The notes under the pieces: model-generated
What the model saw: the letters and a program-made list of their open reading frames with translations, nothing else
Told to the model about the DNA's origin: nothing
Database searches by the model: none
Made by a program: the position numbers and the translations under genes
NCBI RefSeq assembly: GCF_000737695.1
Contig: NZ_JPRM01000006.1
Coordinates: 248,001-312,000 of the forward strand
DNA length: 64,000 nt
Source of the DNA: Flavobacterium hydatis
Lineage (GTDB): Bacteria > Bacteroidota > Bacteroidia > Flavobacteriales > Flavobacteriaceae
Direction: 5' to 3'
In this document: positions 16,373 through 24,284 of the stretch, piece after piece
How positions within the stretch are numbered: position 1 is the stretch's first letter
How the letters are laid out: every line of letters starts with the position of its first letter

Positions 16373-17842
16373 TTATTTCACTTTAGCAACTACCGATACT
16401 TCACTCGTCAGATTATCTCTCATTAAGGTTACAGAACTAAGTTTTCCGTTGCTGAAATTAAATTTTAATAAGTTTGGATAATCTATAATTTTAAATAATC
16501 CGTTTTTAAGATATACCAACTCATTATCATTTTTCCCTTTAAAATGATCCAATAACATAGATTCAACATAAAGACGGTTATTCTTTTCTACAATTTTGGT
16601 TTCCACTCCCTGTGCATAAAGGAAATCATCATACGTTCCTATTAGTTTTTCTTTTAGGCTGGCAGGCATTTCCTGAGTTTCCTCATTAGATGTCTTTCCA
16701 TTCCAATCCATCAGGCTAAGAAGCTTTTTTTGTGTCTGTCCCATCACAGGAAAACGATTCGGTTTTTCGCCATTAGTAAGAAATGTAAATCCGTTTCCAT
16801 CTGTCATAGTAGCAAAAACACTACCTCCTACTCCTGTATTTGAACCATTACATATAAACCAATCATAGTTATTATAACCAAAAGACTTTTGCCATCCGTA
16901 ACTCCACCCGCCAACTGCATCTTTTAAAGCTGTTACTTCTGTTACTTTTTTTGCAACATTATAAGAAATCACTTTATTGTTTTTATTGCGCAAAGCATTT
17001 TGCATCTCGATAGCAATCTTAGCTAAATCTGTAGGTGTAGACCACATTCCTGATGCTCCAACTTGTGGTGTGATTGGCAAACCTGTTCTAATAACCTTTT
17101 CGTTTTCGTCATGAACAAGTGCTACATTTTTAGGGAATCCTTTTTCATCAGGCTGTATCATTGTGGTGTTTTTTAACCCAAGAGGAGAGAAAATATATTC
17201 CTTCGCCAATTCTCCAATAGGTTTATTAAAAGTATCCTCTAATGCCATCTGAACAATTACATAACCACCGCCGCTGTATGCCCAACCTGTTCCTGGCGTA
17301 AACAAGAAATCGATTTCTTTGTCATAACGTGGAATCTTTCCTAAAAGGCTTTCTTTTATTGTCGGGATTGTATCGCCTTCATAATGATCTGCAAATCCGC
17401 TTTGTGTTGTACCTGCCGTATGATTAAGAAATTGTCTCCACGTTGGGCGATTATTTTCGATAAACTTACTCTTTGGCAAATGCCAGCGTTTTAGATAACC
17501 ATCTATAGGATCGTCTAATTTAATCAATCCTTTTTCTTCAAGGATAAAACAAAGAAGTGCTGTTATTGGTTTAGAAATTGAAGCGGTAGAAAAAGCAGTG
17601 TTTTGATCTATTTTCTCTTTAGAGTCTATTGATTTTACACCAAATTGGTTTGTGTAAACAATCTTGTAGTCTTTAAAAACAACAAGACTAAATCCCGCCA
17701 GTTTATGCTTTTCTAATTGTTTATCAATATTTAAACTGTCTGTAAGAAAGCTATAATCTTTCTCTTTTAGTGCTACTTTTTTGTTTGTTTGAGCACTTGC
17801 AACTGTTACTATAAGAAGTAATAAATAGATAATGTTTTTCAT
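16373..17842 (-). CDS. Secreted serine hydrolase, beta-lactamase class C family
   Basis: A protein of 489 residues with a signal peptide (MKNIIYLLLLIVTVASA, cut before Q). The catalytic SxxK lies in STASISKPITALL near residue 88. The YSGGG tyrosine motif lies near 190 (GWAYSGGGYVIVQMAL), and the C-terminal part of the fold includes GVGGSVFATMTDGNGF. A strand-rich tail of about 90 residues follows. It resembles D-alanyl-D-alanine carboxypeptidase/esterase-like class C hydrolases; substrate unknown. It is transcribed after the AraC regulator at 17999, 156 bases apart, repeating the hydrolase-AraC arrangement at 7.5-10 kb. Confidence 0.88.
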   Translation of the reverse strand: MKNIIYLLLLIVTVASAQTNKKVALKEKDYSFLTDSLNIDKQLEKHKLAGFSLVVFKDYKIVYTNQFGVKSIDSKEKIDQNTAFSTASISKPITALLCFILEEKGLIKLDDPIDGYLKRWHLPKSKFIENNRPTWRQFLNHTAGTTQSGFADHYEGDTIPTIKESLLGKIPRYDKEIDFLFTPGTGWAYSGGGYVIVQMALEDTFNKPIGELAKEYIFSPLGLKNTTMIQPDEKGFPKNVALVHDENEKVIRTGLPITPQVGASGMWSTPTDLAKIAIEMQNALRNKNNKVISYNVAKKVTEVTALKDAVGGWSYGWQKSFGYNNYDWFICNGSNTGVGGSVFATMTDGNGFTFLTNGEKPNRFPVMGQTQKKLLSLMDWNGKTSNEETQEMPASLKEKLIGTYDDFLYAQGVETKIVEKNNRLYVESMLLDHFKGKNDNELVYLKNGLFKIIDYPNLLKFNFSNGKLSSVTLMRDNLTSEVSVVAKVK

Positions 17843-17998
17843 TGTATCGTAATTTTCAAGGTTAAGAATTTATTTCGATACAAAGATGCGGGAGAAGTTA
17901 AACCTACGCGACCGAATAAAAATATTCGAACGCATTTGTTCTTAAAAACTAGTACGAATGTTTAAAAGTACTAGTACGAGTAATTACAAAATACTAAA

Positions 17999-19138
17999 TT
18001 ACAATGCTTTGCGATAATCTGTAGGAGTAAAACCAGTGTGTTTTTTGAAAGCGGTATTAAAAGAAGATTTTGAATTAAAACCTACATCATAAAGAATTTC
18101 CAGAACGGTGACCTTACTTTTTGTAGCATCTTTTAAAATATTCATAGCACTTTCTATACGATAGGTATTAATGAAATCGTAAAAATGTTGTTCTAACCTA
18201 TGATTAATTAAAAGCGAAAGATCCCTAACAGGAATTGCAATACCCTTAGAAACATCCTGAATTGTTAAGGAAGGATCTAGAAACGGTTTTTCTTCGGCCA
18301 TATACTGCTGCAATTTTAATAAGTCTTCATTATATTCTTTTTCACTTATAGCTAATTGCTCATTATTTTTTTCTTCTAAAACAATATCCGAAACTAGTTT
18401 TAATTTTGAATCTATGCTCCTGAATAAACCAGGATTATTCAATGCTTTAAATAAGTACCAACAAACAACAAGTAAGTGAAGTACGAGAAGACCACTTTTT
18501 ATCCAGTCAGAGACATAAAGATAATCAGAAAACTTTAAGATATTTTTTAAGAGAGCAACCGAATACAAAATAGTCAATACAACCGTAAACTGAAATAGCC
18601 AATTATAAGAATTAATACTTGTACCTGCACAATTTTCGAGATATAGTTTTTTTGCTTTTCTTAAAACCATAAAAACAGCAATGATATATACAATAAACTG
18701 AACGTGTATAAGTATATGATTGAACTGTATTTCAATCTTACTTTGAAAGTTTTGAATAAAATTAATCTTAGACGCAACATCTACAGCATAAAAACGAGGT
18801 ATAAAAATTGCATTTGCAATTACAAAAGGAAGCGCATGCAATAAGTGTTTTGGTTTAAGCCTAAAGTCTGAATAACAAACAGATAACACATATAGATAAA
18901 AAACAGGAAGTTGCAAGAAAACAAACAAACTTCTTAACATTCCAAAATTTGAAGGTCTATCAATTATTAAGTTAAATAAAGTTTGGCTAGTATCTATCGC
19001 TGATAATATTAAAAAAGTAGCAAAAAGATAATTACTTATCTTATGATTTGTCTTAACAGCAAACAAAAAAAATGCAAGAAATAAAGAAATAAACAAGGAA
19101 ACTACCGTTACAATAACTAATAAATCAATCTTACCCAT
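17999..19138 (-). CDS. Membrane-anchored AraC family transcriptional regulator
   Basis: A protein of 379 residues. About seven hydrophobic segments fill residues 5-235 (for example IDLLVIVTVVSLFISLFLAF at 4-23). The C-terminal AraC domain spans about 280-379, with IQDVSKGIAIPVRDLSLLIN and FNSKSSFNTAFKKHTGFTPTDY. It has the same architecture as the gene at 5527. It should sense something at or in the inner membrane and act on DNA in the cytoplasm. The serine hydrolase gene downstream on the same strand is the obvious candidate target. Confidence 0.87.
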   Translation of the reverse strand: MGKIDLLVIVTVVSLFISLFLAFFLFAVKTNHKISNYLFATFLILSAIDTSQTLFNLIIDRPSNFGMLRSLFVFLQLPVFYLYVLSVCYSDFRLKPKHLLHALPFVIANAIFIPRFYAVDVASKINFIQNFQSKIEIQFNHILIHVQFIVYIIAVFMVLRKAKKLYLENCAGTSINSYNWLFQFTVVLTILYSVALLKNILKFSDYLYVSDWIKSGLLVLHLLVVCWYLFKALNNPGLFRSIDSKLKLVSDIVLEEKNNEQLAISEKEYNEDLLKLQQYMAEEKPFLDPSLTIQDVSKGIAIPVRDLSLLINHRLEQHFYDFINTYRIESAMNILKDATKSKVTVLEILYDVGFNSKSSFNTAFKKHTGFTPTDYRKAL

Positions 19139-19424
19139 TTATATTATTAAGGTTTAAATATATATTTTTATAATTGACACACAAAACAGTCAAACTATCC
19201 CGATCTAAATATGCCTTTACGCAATAATTTAACTTTTTTTGAGCGAATATAAGAAATATTATCACTCCAATACATCCTCTTTTTTTAAATCGAAATAGAT
19301 TTTTTTTCGGTATTCCATAGACAGAACTCTACTATCAGTGAAAACATGAAATATCTTTATCACAAATAATTCTACTTAATACACATAACCTAAAAGAAAT
19401 TTTACAACAATCAAATTAATTGAA

Positions 19425-19979
19425 ATGAACAAATCAATCCATTTATTTGCCATTACCGGAGGTCCCGGATGCGGCAAAACAACTATCATCGAAGAACTAA
19501 AAAAAAGAAACTATCATTGTGTAGACGAAGTAGCTCGAGAAATAATCAAGGAACAGGTAAAATCAAACGGAAACGCATTGCCTTGGGCAGACAAAGAAAA
19601 ATTTACATCATTAATGCTAGAATACTCCATCGAATCTTATATAGAAAATAAAGACAATGCATTCATCACCTTTTTTGACAGAGGAATCCCAGACACTTTA
19701 GCCTATGCAAATTTAATCGGATTAAAACCTTATACACAACTTTCAGAAGCTGTTAAAAAATACCGATATAATCCAATTGCATTTATTCTGCCTCCTTGGG
19801 AAGAAATCTACCAGACAGATACTGAACGCAAACAATCTTTTCAAGAAGCAATAGATACCTATAAAGCAATAACAAACACCTACAATGATTGTGGTTATCA
19901 ATTAATAGAAGTACCCAAATTAGAAGCGAAAGATAGAGTAGATTTCATCTTATCGTCAATCAACAATCTTCTTATCTAA
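19425..19979 (+). CDS. AAA_28-type P-loop ATPase
   Basis: A cytoplasmic P-loop protein of 184 residues. The Walker A motif GGPGCGKTT is at about residues 11-19. A likely Walker B or acid-base site lies in ITFFDRGIPDTLAY near 83-96. The pattern CVDEVAREIIKEQ near 33-45 is typical of the PF13521 (AAA_28) family, whose members resemble nucleoside/metabolite kinases and are mostly uncharacterised. Length is normal for the small bacterial members. It is convergent with the Nudix remnant and transcribed alone. Confidence 0.78.
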   Translation: MNKSIHLFAITGGPGCGKTTIIEELKKRNYHCVDEVAREIIKEQVKSNGNALPWADKEKFTSLMLEYSIESYIENKDNAFITFFDRGIPDTLAYANLIGLKPYTQLSEAVKKYRYNPIAFILPPWEEIYQTDTERKQSFQEAIDTYKAITNTYNDCGYQLIEVPKLEAKDRVDFILSSINNLLI

Positions 19980-19996
19980 CAAATCTTATTTTATTA

Positions 19997-20140
19997 TCAA
20001 TAATAGCATCCCAAAGCTGCAGTTTTTTCAAACTCCATTCTGCCACCGGGTAAATTCCATGTTTTCTAACCGTTCTTATTTTTATAAACTGCCAAAAACA
20101 TATCATTTTTAACAAGCAAAACCCTTACCGAAAAGAATAT
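19997..20140 (-). pseudogene. Nudix hydrolase remnant
   Basis: On the minus strand, frame 20140 to 19997 reads VRVLLVKNDMFLAVYKNKNG, then a TAG stop, then KTWNLPGGRMEFEKTAALGC, then YY and a TGA stop. The first strand and the WxLPGGxxE segment are the beginning of a Nudix fold. The canonical GE before the Nudix helix is EK here, the internal stop breaks the frame, and the rest of the Nudix box and the C-terminal half are missing. It is a clear relic, not a functional gene. Confidence 0.72.
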
Positions 20141-20164
20141 TTTTTCTTCTATTATAACTTAATC

Positions 20165-21457
20165 CTAAGAATAAAAAACCTCTAATACATACAAAATTCC
20201 TTTTGCCAGCAACCATAACAAAGCTGCCATCCCAAGAAAACCCCAAGCCCATGAGCCATTTCTTCTTTTCCAACTAAAGAAGAATGTTGGAATCTCCCAA
20301 TATTTAATAACAATAAAAATGCAAACTCCAATTAATGACACCCAAATCATTTCGCCTGACTTAATACTAAAACTATAAAACAAAACAGACGAAAAGAAAA
20401 GAACAGTGACAGACTGTAGGTAAAAATAGTTTTTATAATTATGGCTATAATTAACCTTTGCAGACAGGATTAAAAATGAAATAACCAACAACGAAGTCAA
20501 TGCCGTTATAATATACGATAACGCAACGTTTGATTGCCATAAAAATACACCAGCTATAAACAGAGCCAGAACGGTACAAGTTGCAAGCGAATAAATACTT
20601 CTTTCTATGTAAACATCCTTATAGGGAATCAGAACTGGATAAATATATTTTTCGAGCGAACGCCAAACTGGTAATGCATAAATTGCAGCAAGACCCGCTA
20701 CTACAACTTCATAATTATAAAACACGTCTTCGGGTACTTCATACAACACATACAAAATAGAAAGCGTGAGAATAATAGCAGGAAGACAAATTGTTTTTAC
20801 CACTTCCCACTTATCCTGTTCCCAGAAATTATTTCTTATTTTATAAATATATCCACGAACAAGATAATTTTTAGTAAACAATGCTGTAGATTGACTCCAC
20901 AATAAAAAGAACCCAACATGAATAATAACTGTTCGCAATACCATATCATCTACACGACATCCTAAAAAAACACAAACAGCACCAATCAGCAATAATTCAT
21001 AAGTCAGTAAAACTTCCGAAAATAACAACTTAAACAAAGGCTCAAACTGCCTTATAAGCATCCTTATAATTGCTCCCCAATAATTACGCAACAAACCTAT
21101 TACTGCACATACCGCAATAAATGCCGCTAAATACAACATCCAATTTGTAAACGATTGTGCTTGCATCCATAATTCGATAGCCGAATTTTTTACAGGAGTA
21201 TATAAAACATGAGAATTTGCAAAGATTTCATTAGCCAATTTATCTCTTTCACTATCATTTAACGTAGGAAACTGACTTTTGTATTTTTCCCAATACACAT
21301 TGGCATCAGAACCATTTTTCTGTAAAACTGCAAATTCATATAGAACTGTTTTTTGTGATTCGTCAAGAGATGTAATTTGGCTTGTAATACTACCAGATGT
21401 AGCTCTTGCATACATACCCACACAAAAAAATAATAGAAGTAATAATATTCTTTTCAA
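20165..21457 (-). CDS. Hypothetical multi-span membrane protein
   Basis: Unrecognised protein of 430 residues. A signal peptide (about residues 1-19, MKRILLLLLFFCVGMYARA) is followed by an extracytoplasmic domain of about 80 residues. About nine to ten transmembrane segments then extend from residue 108 to the end (for example WMLYLAAFIAVCAVIGLLRN). A periplasmic sensor-like head on a polytopic membrane body suggests transport or sensing, but no family signature was identified. It is transcribed alone, with a long repeat-filled region upstream. Confidence 0.65.
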   Translation of the reverse strand: MKRILLLLLFFCVGMYARATSGSITSQITSLDESQKTVLYEFAVLQKNGSDANVYWEKYKSQFPTLNDSERDKLANEIFANSHVLYTPVKNSAIELWMQAQSFTNWMLYLAAFIAVCAVIGLLRNYWGAIIRMLIRQFEPLFKLLFSEVLLTYELLLIGAVCVFLGCRVDDMVLRTVIIHVGFFLLWSQSTALFTKNYLVRGYIYKIRNNFWEQDKWEVVKTICLPAIILTLSILYVLYEVPEDVFYNYEVVVAGLAAIYALPVWRSLEKYIYPVLIPYKDVYIERSIYSLATCTVLALFIAGVFLWQSNVALSYIITALTSLLVISFLILSAKVNYSHNYKNYFYLQSVTVLFFSSVLFYSFSIKSGEMIWVSLIGVCIFIVIKYWEIPTFFFSWKRRNGSWAWGFLGMAALLWLLAKGILYVLEVFYS

Positions 21458-21514
21458 AACTAAAATAGATTTATCTAATCAAAAGTACTAATAATAAAAC
21501 TATCCGAAACTAGC

Positions 21515-21735
21515 GTAAAAAACTTTAAGAATGCTATTTCGGGATCAACGCTAAATATTATGGAGAAACATATTCATTAATTATTTTTACCGCAGAGAAC
21601 GCAAAGATTTTCGCAGAGTTCACTACCATTTAAGTTCTGTTTACACAATTCAAGCACACAAAGCTTTGTGAACTTTGTGTTTTTACTAAGCTTAGCATAT
21701 TTAAAAACTTTGTGTTCTCTGTGTTTATTTTTTTT
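21515..21735 (-). repeat. Dispersed intergenic repeat, copy A (pairs with 33740-33960)
   Basis: Read on the minus strand, this stretch nearly repeats 33740-33960 on the plus strand. Shared blocks include AACACAAAGTTTTTAAATAT, CTAAGCTTAGTAAAAACACA, AGTTCACAAAGCTTTGTGTG and TCTTTGCGTTCTCTGCGGTA. Similarity continues into the GTTGATCCC region at its far end. Such runs of CACAAAG/CGCAAAG words are common intergenic repeats in Bacteroidota. No open frame is supported. Confidence 0.8.
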
Positions 21736-21855
21736 GCCACGAATTTACACCAATAAAAAATCTGCTTAATCTGCCTGCTTTTTTTTGCCACGGATTTAAA
21801 AACAATCAAAACTAAAATCCGCATAATCTGCGTTCCTTTCGTAGATTTCCGTAAT
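21736..21855. repeat. GCCACGAATTT/AATCTGCG intergenic repeat
   Basis: Two units begin with TTTGCCACGAATTTACACC and TTTGCCACGGATTTAAAAAC, each followed by an AATCTGC motif. The same words recur near 50690-50730 and, in altered form, at 37291-37440 (GGACGCAGATTACAGAC, AATCCGCGTCT). This is non-coding repeat sequence. Confidence 0.65.
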
Positions 21856-21902
21856 TACTTGAAACAAATACACAATCTATTTTATTCATTACCTAAAAAC
21901 GA

Positions 21903-21932
21903 AAAACCCGTTTGCCAAGGCAAACGGGTTTT
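21903..21932. terminator. Terminator of the rplU-rpmA operon
   Basis: AAAACCCGTTTGCC, loop AAG, then GGCAAACGGGTTTT. It is a strong GC-rich stem with a T run, placed 24 bases after the rpmA stop on the minus strand. Confidence 0.9.
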
Positions 21933-21955
21933 ATAATAATATAGAATCTTAGTTA

Positions 21956-22216
21956 TTATGCTTCGAATGGAAGTATAGAAACGTATGATTTATTATCTCT
22001 TTTCTTTTGGAACTTTACAACCCCATCAACTTTTGCATGTAAAGTATGATCTTTACTAATGTAAACGTTTTCACCTGGATTATGTTTTGAACCTCTTTGT
22101 CTAACGATGATGTTCCCAGCAATAGCAGCTTGACCTCCAAAAATCTTAACGCCTAAACGTTTTGATTCTGATTCTCTACCATTCTTCGAACTACCGACAC
22201 CTTTCTTGTGAGCCAT
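21956..22216 (-). CDS. rpmA: 50S ribosomal protein L27
   Basis: A protein of 86 residues starting [20 protein letters not shown]. The family hallmarks [10 protein letters not shown] and the [16 protein letters not shown] loop are intact. L27 sits at the peptidyl transferase centre with its N-terminal tail. There is no cleavable N-terminal extension of the Firmicutes type. It follows rplU by 24 bases in the universal rplU-rpmA order, with a shared terminator. Confidence 0.98.
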   Translation of the reverse strand: MAHKKGVGSSKNGRESESKRLGVKIFGGQAAIAGNIIVRQRGSKHNPGENVYISKDHTLHAKVDGVVKFQKKRDNKSYVSILPFEA

Positions 22217-22240
22217 GACGTATGAGTTTAAATATTGTTA

Positions 22241-22678
22241 TTATTCTTTAGTAGCTTCTTTTTTTGCTTTTGGAGCTGCTTTTTTCGCTTTAGGAGCTTC
22301 TACTTCTTCAGTAGCTACTTCTTCTGCTACAACTGCTTTTTTAGCCGCTGCTTTTTTAGTTCCTCCTGCTGCAGTAATACCTTCAATTACAATTTGAGTA
22401 AGATATTGTCTGTGACCATTTCTCTTTTTGTAACCTTTTCTTCTTTTCTTTTTGAAAACGATTACTTTGTCTCCTTTTAAGTGTTGTAACACTTTAGCTT
22501 CTACTGAAGCACCTTCTATAGCTGGGGCGCCTAAAGTTACATTCCCATTATCATCTAATAAAAGAACTTTGTCAAAAGAAACTTTTGAACCTTCTTCATT
22601 AGCTAATCTGTGAACGAAAACCTTTAAGTCTTTGCTTACTTTAAATTGTTGCCCTGCTATCTCTACGATTGCATACAT
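22241..22678 (-). CDS. rplU: 50S ribosomal protein L21 with Ala/Lys/Glu-rich tail
   Basis: The first 100 residues are a normal L21 ([14 protein letters not shown] at the start, [21 protein letters not shown] near 78-98). The remaining 45 residues are an extension of Ala, Lys, Glu and Val ending [14 protein letters not shown]. Typical bacterial L21 has about 103 residues. The tail should be disordered and is common among flavobacterial L21 proteins; whether it has a role is not known. First gene of the rplU-rpmA operon, with a strong promoter directly upstream. Confidence 0.97.
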   Translation of the reverse strand: MYAIVEIAGQQFKVSKDLKVFVHRLANEEGSKVSFDKVLLLDDNGNVTLGAPAIEGASVEAKVLQHLKGDKVIVFKKKRRKGYKKRNGHRQYLTQIVIEGITAAGGTKKAAAKKAVVAEEVATEEVEAPKAKKAAPKAKKEATKE

Positions 22679-22708
22679 ACCAAATTGATTTATTGATTTT
22701 TAAGGTTG

Positions 22709-22738
22709 CAAATATACAATTAATAATTTACTGTGCAA
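22709..22738 (-). promoter_or_regulatory. Promoter of rplU-rpmA
   Basis: On the minus strand TTG (22738-22736) is followed after 19 bases by TATATTTG (22716-22709), a perfect Bacteroidota promoter. It lies about 30 bases before the rplU start. Confidence 0.85.
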
Positions 22739-22927
22739 TTTCTTAAAGTAAAATTATTAAACTCTCTTTAAATCCTGTTTTTCAAGACTTTTCAAATAGT
22801 TAAAAATCACTATTGTAGTAAAACACTGTTAAAGATTAATCAAAAGATAACCCGTTTCCTAAATCCTAATTAAAAAAAGTTATTTTTGGTGTAACTATTT
22901 TAATTAATCTTTACTTATTAGTTGTAA

Positions 22928-24271
22928 ATGAAAAAATTATTAACCTCTATGAAAAAACCATTAATTATGCTAAGTGCAGCACTTATGTTAGGTGGAGTAG
23001 CTTCGGCTCAAAAAGTAGCTTTCGAAGAATACGATTTAGATAACGGCATGCACGTTATTCTGCACAATGACTCTTCGGCACCAGTTGTCGTAACCTCTGT
23101 AATGTATCACGTAGGATCAAAAGATGAAACTCCAGACAGAACTGGTTTTGCTCATTTTTTCGAACACTTATTATTCGAAGGAACCCAAAATATAAAACGT
23201 GGTGAATGGATGAAAATTGTAACTGCCAATGGCGGAACCAACAATGCCAACACATCAGACGACAGAACCTATTATTACGAAGTTTTCCCATCTAACAATC
23301 TTGAATTGGCAATATGGATGGAATCTGAAAGATTAATGCATCCTGTAATAAACAAAATTGGGGTTGATACCCAAAATGAAGTTGTTAAAGAAGAAAAAAG
23401 AACGCGTTACGACAATCAGCCTTACGGAAACATTCTTCCTGAGGTAAAGAAAAACATGTTCAAAAATCATCCTTATCGCTGGACAACAATTGGATCTATG
23501 AAAGATTTAGATGCAGCAACTCTTGAAGAATTTAAAGCTTTCAATAAAAAATTCTACACTCCAAACAATGCTGTTCTTGTAATCGCAGGAGATTTTGATA
23601 AAGCCAAAACAAAAGAATGGATTCAGAAATATTTTGGACCAATCCCAAAAGGACAAACACTACAGAAACAAACCTATACAGAAGATCCAATAACTCAACC
23701 TATCAAAGCAACATACGAAGATCCAAACATTCAAATCCCGATGTTGGTTGCTTCTTACCGAACTCCATCTATGAAAACCAGAGATGCAAGAGTGCTAGAT
23801 TTAATCTCTTCTTATTTAAGTGACGGAAAAAGCTCAAAACTATACAAGAAAATAGTCGACGATAAAAAAATGGCTTTGCAAATTGGAGCAGTTGGCTTTA
23901 GCCAAGAAGATTACGGAATGTACATTTTATATGGACTACCTATGAATCCTTATACATCTGCCGATTTATTAAAAGAGATTGACGAAGAAATTGTGAAACT
24001 ACAAACAAACTTAATTTCTGAGAAAGATTACGAAAAACTACAAAACAAGTTCGATAATAACTATGTTAACTCTAACTCTAATGTAGAAGGAATTGCTGAA
24101 AACTTAGCGTCTTATTATCTACTTTATGGTGATGTAAATCTTATAAATACCGAAATCGACCTCTATCACTCTATCACTAGAGAAGAAATTAGAGATGTTG
24201 CAAAAAAATATCTGAATCCTAATCAACGTTTAATTTTAGACTACGTTCCTAGCACAAAGGCACAAAATTAA
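22928..24271 (+). CDS. M16 family zinc peptidase, catalytic partner
   Basis: A protein of 447 residues with a signal peptide (residues 8-27: MKKPLIMLSAALMLGGVASA, cut before Q). The inverted zinc motif HxxEH is intact in FAHFFEHLLFEGT at about residue 75. The distal glutamate motif follows near NEVVKEEKRTRYDN, so this is an active inverzincin, probably periplasmic. The M16B family works as two-part enzymes, and the next gene, 13 bases on, encodes the complementary half. The substrate is likely unfolded or short peptides, but that is family knowledge. A TATTTTTG box lies at 22881-22888. Confidence 0.93.
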   Translation: MKKLLTSMKKPLIMLSAALMLGGVASAQKVAFEEYDLDNGMHVILHNDSSAPVVVTSVMYHVGSKDETPDRTGFAHFFEHLLFEGTQNIKRGEWMKIVTANGGTNNANTSDDRTYYYEVFPSNNLELAIWMESERLMHPVINKIGVDTQNEVVKEEKRTRYDNQPYGNILPEVKKNMFKNHPYRWTTIGSMKDLDAATLEEFKAFNKKFYTPNNAVLVIAGDFDKAKTKEWIQKYFGPIPKGQTLQKQTYTEDPITQPIKATYEDPNIQIPMLVASYRTPSMKTRDARVLDLISSYLSDGKSSKLYKKIVDDKKMALQIGAVGFSQEDYGMYILYGLPMNPYTSADLLKEIDEEIVKLQTNLISEKDYEKLQNKFDNNYVNSNSNVEGIAENLASYYLLYGDVNLINTEIDLYHSITREEIRDVAKKYLNPNQRLILDYVPSTKAQN

Positions 24272-24284
24272 GACTCTTAGAATC

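Noticed and set aside
22215..22480. Plus-strand frames rich in Phe, Ser and Ala opposite rplU
   Set aside because: Antisense of the Ala/Lys tail of L21; the composition only mirrors that tail.
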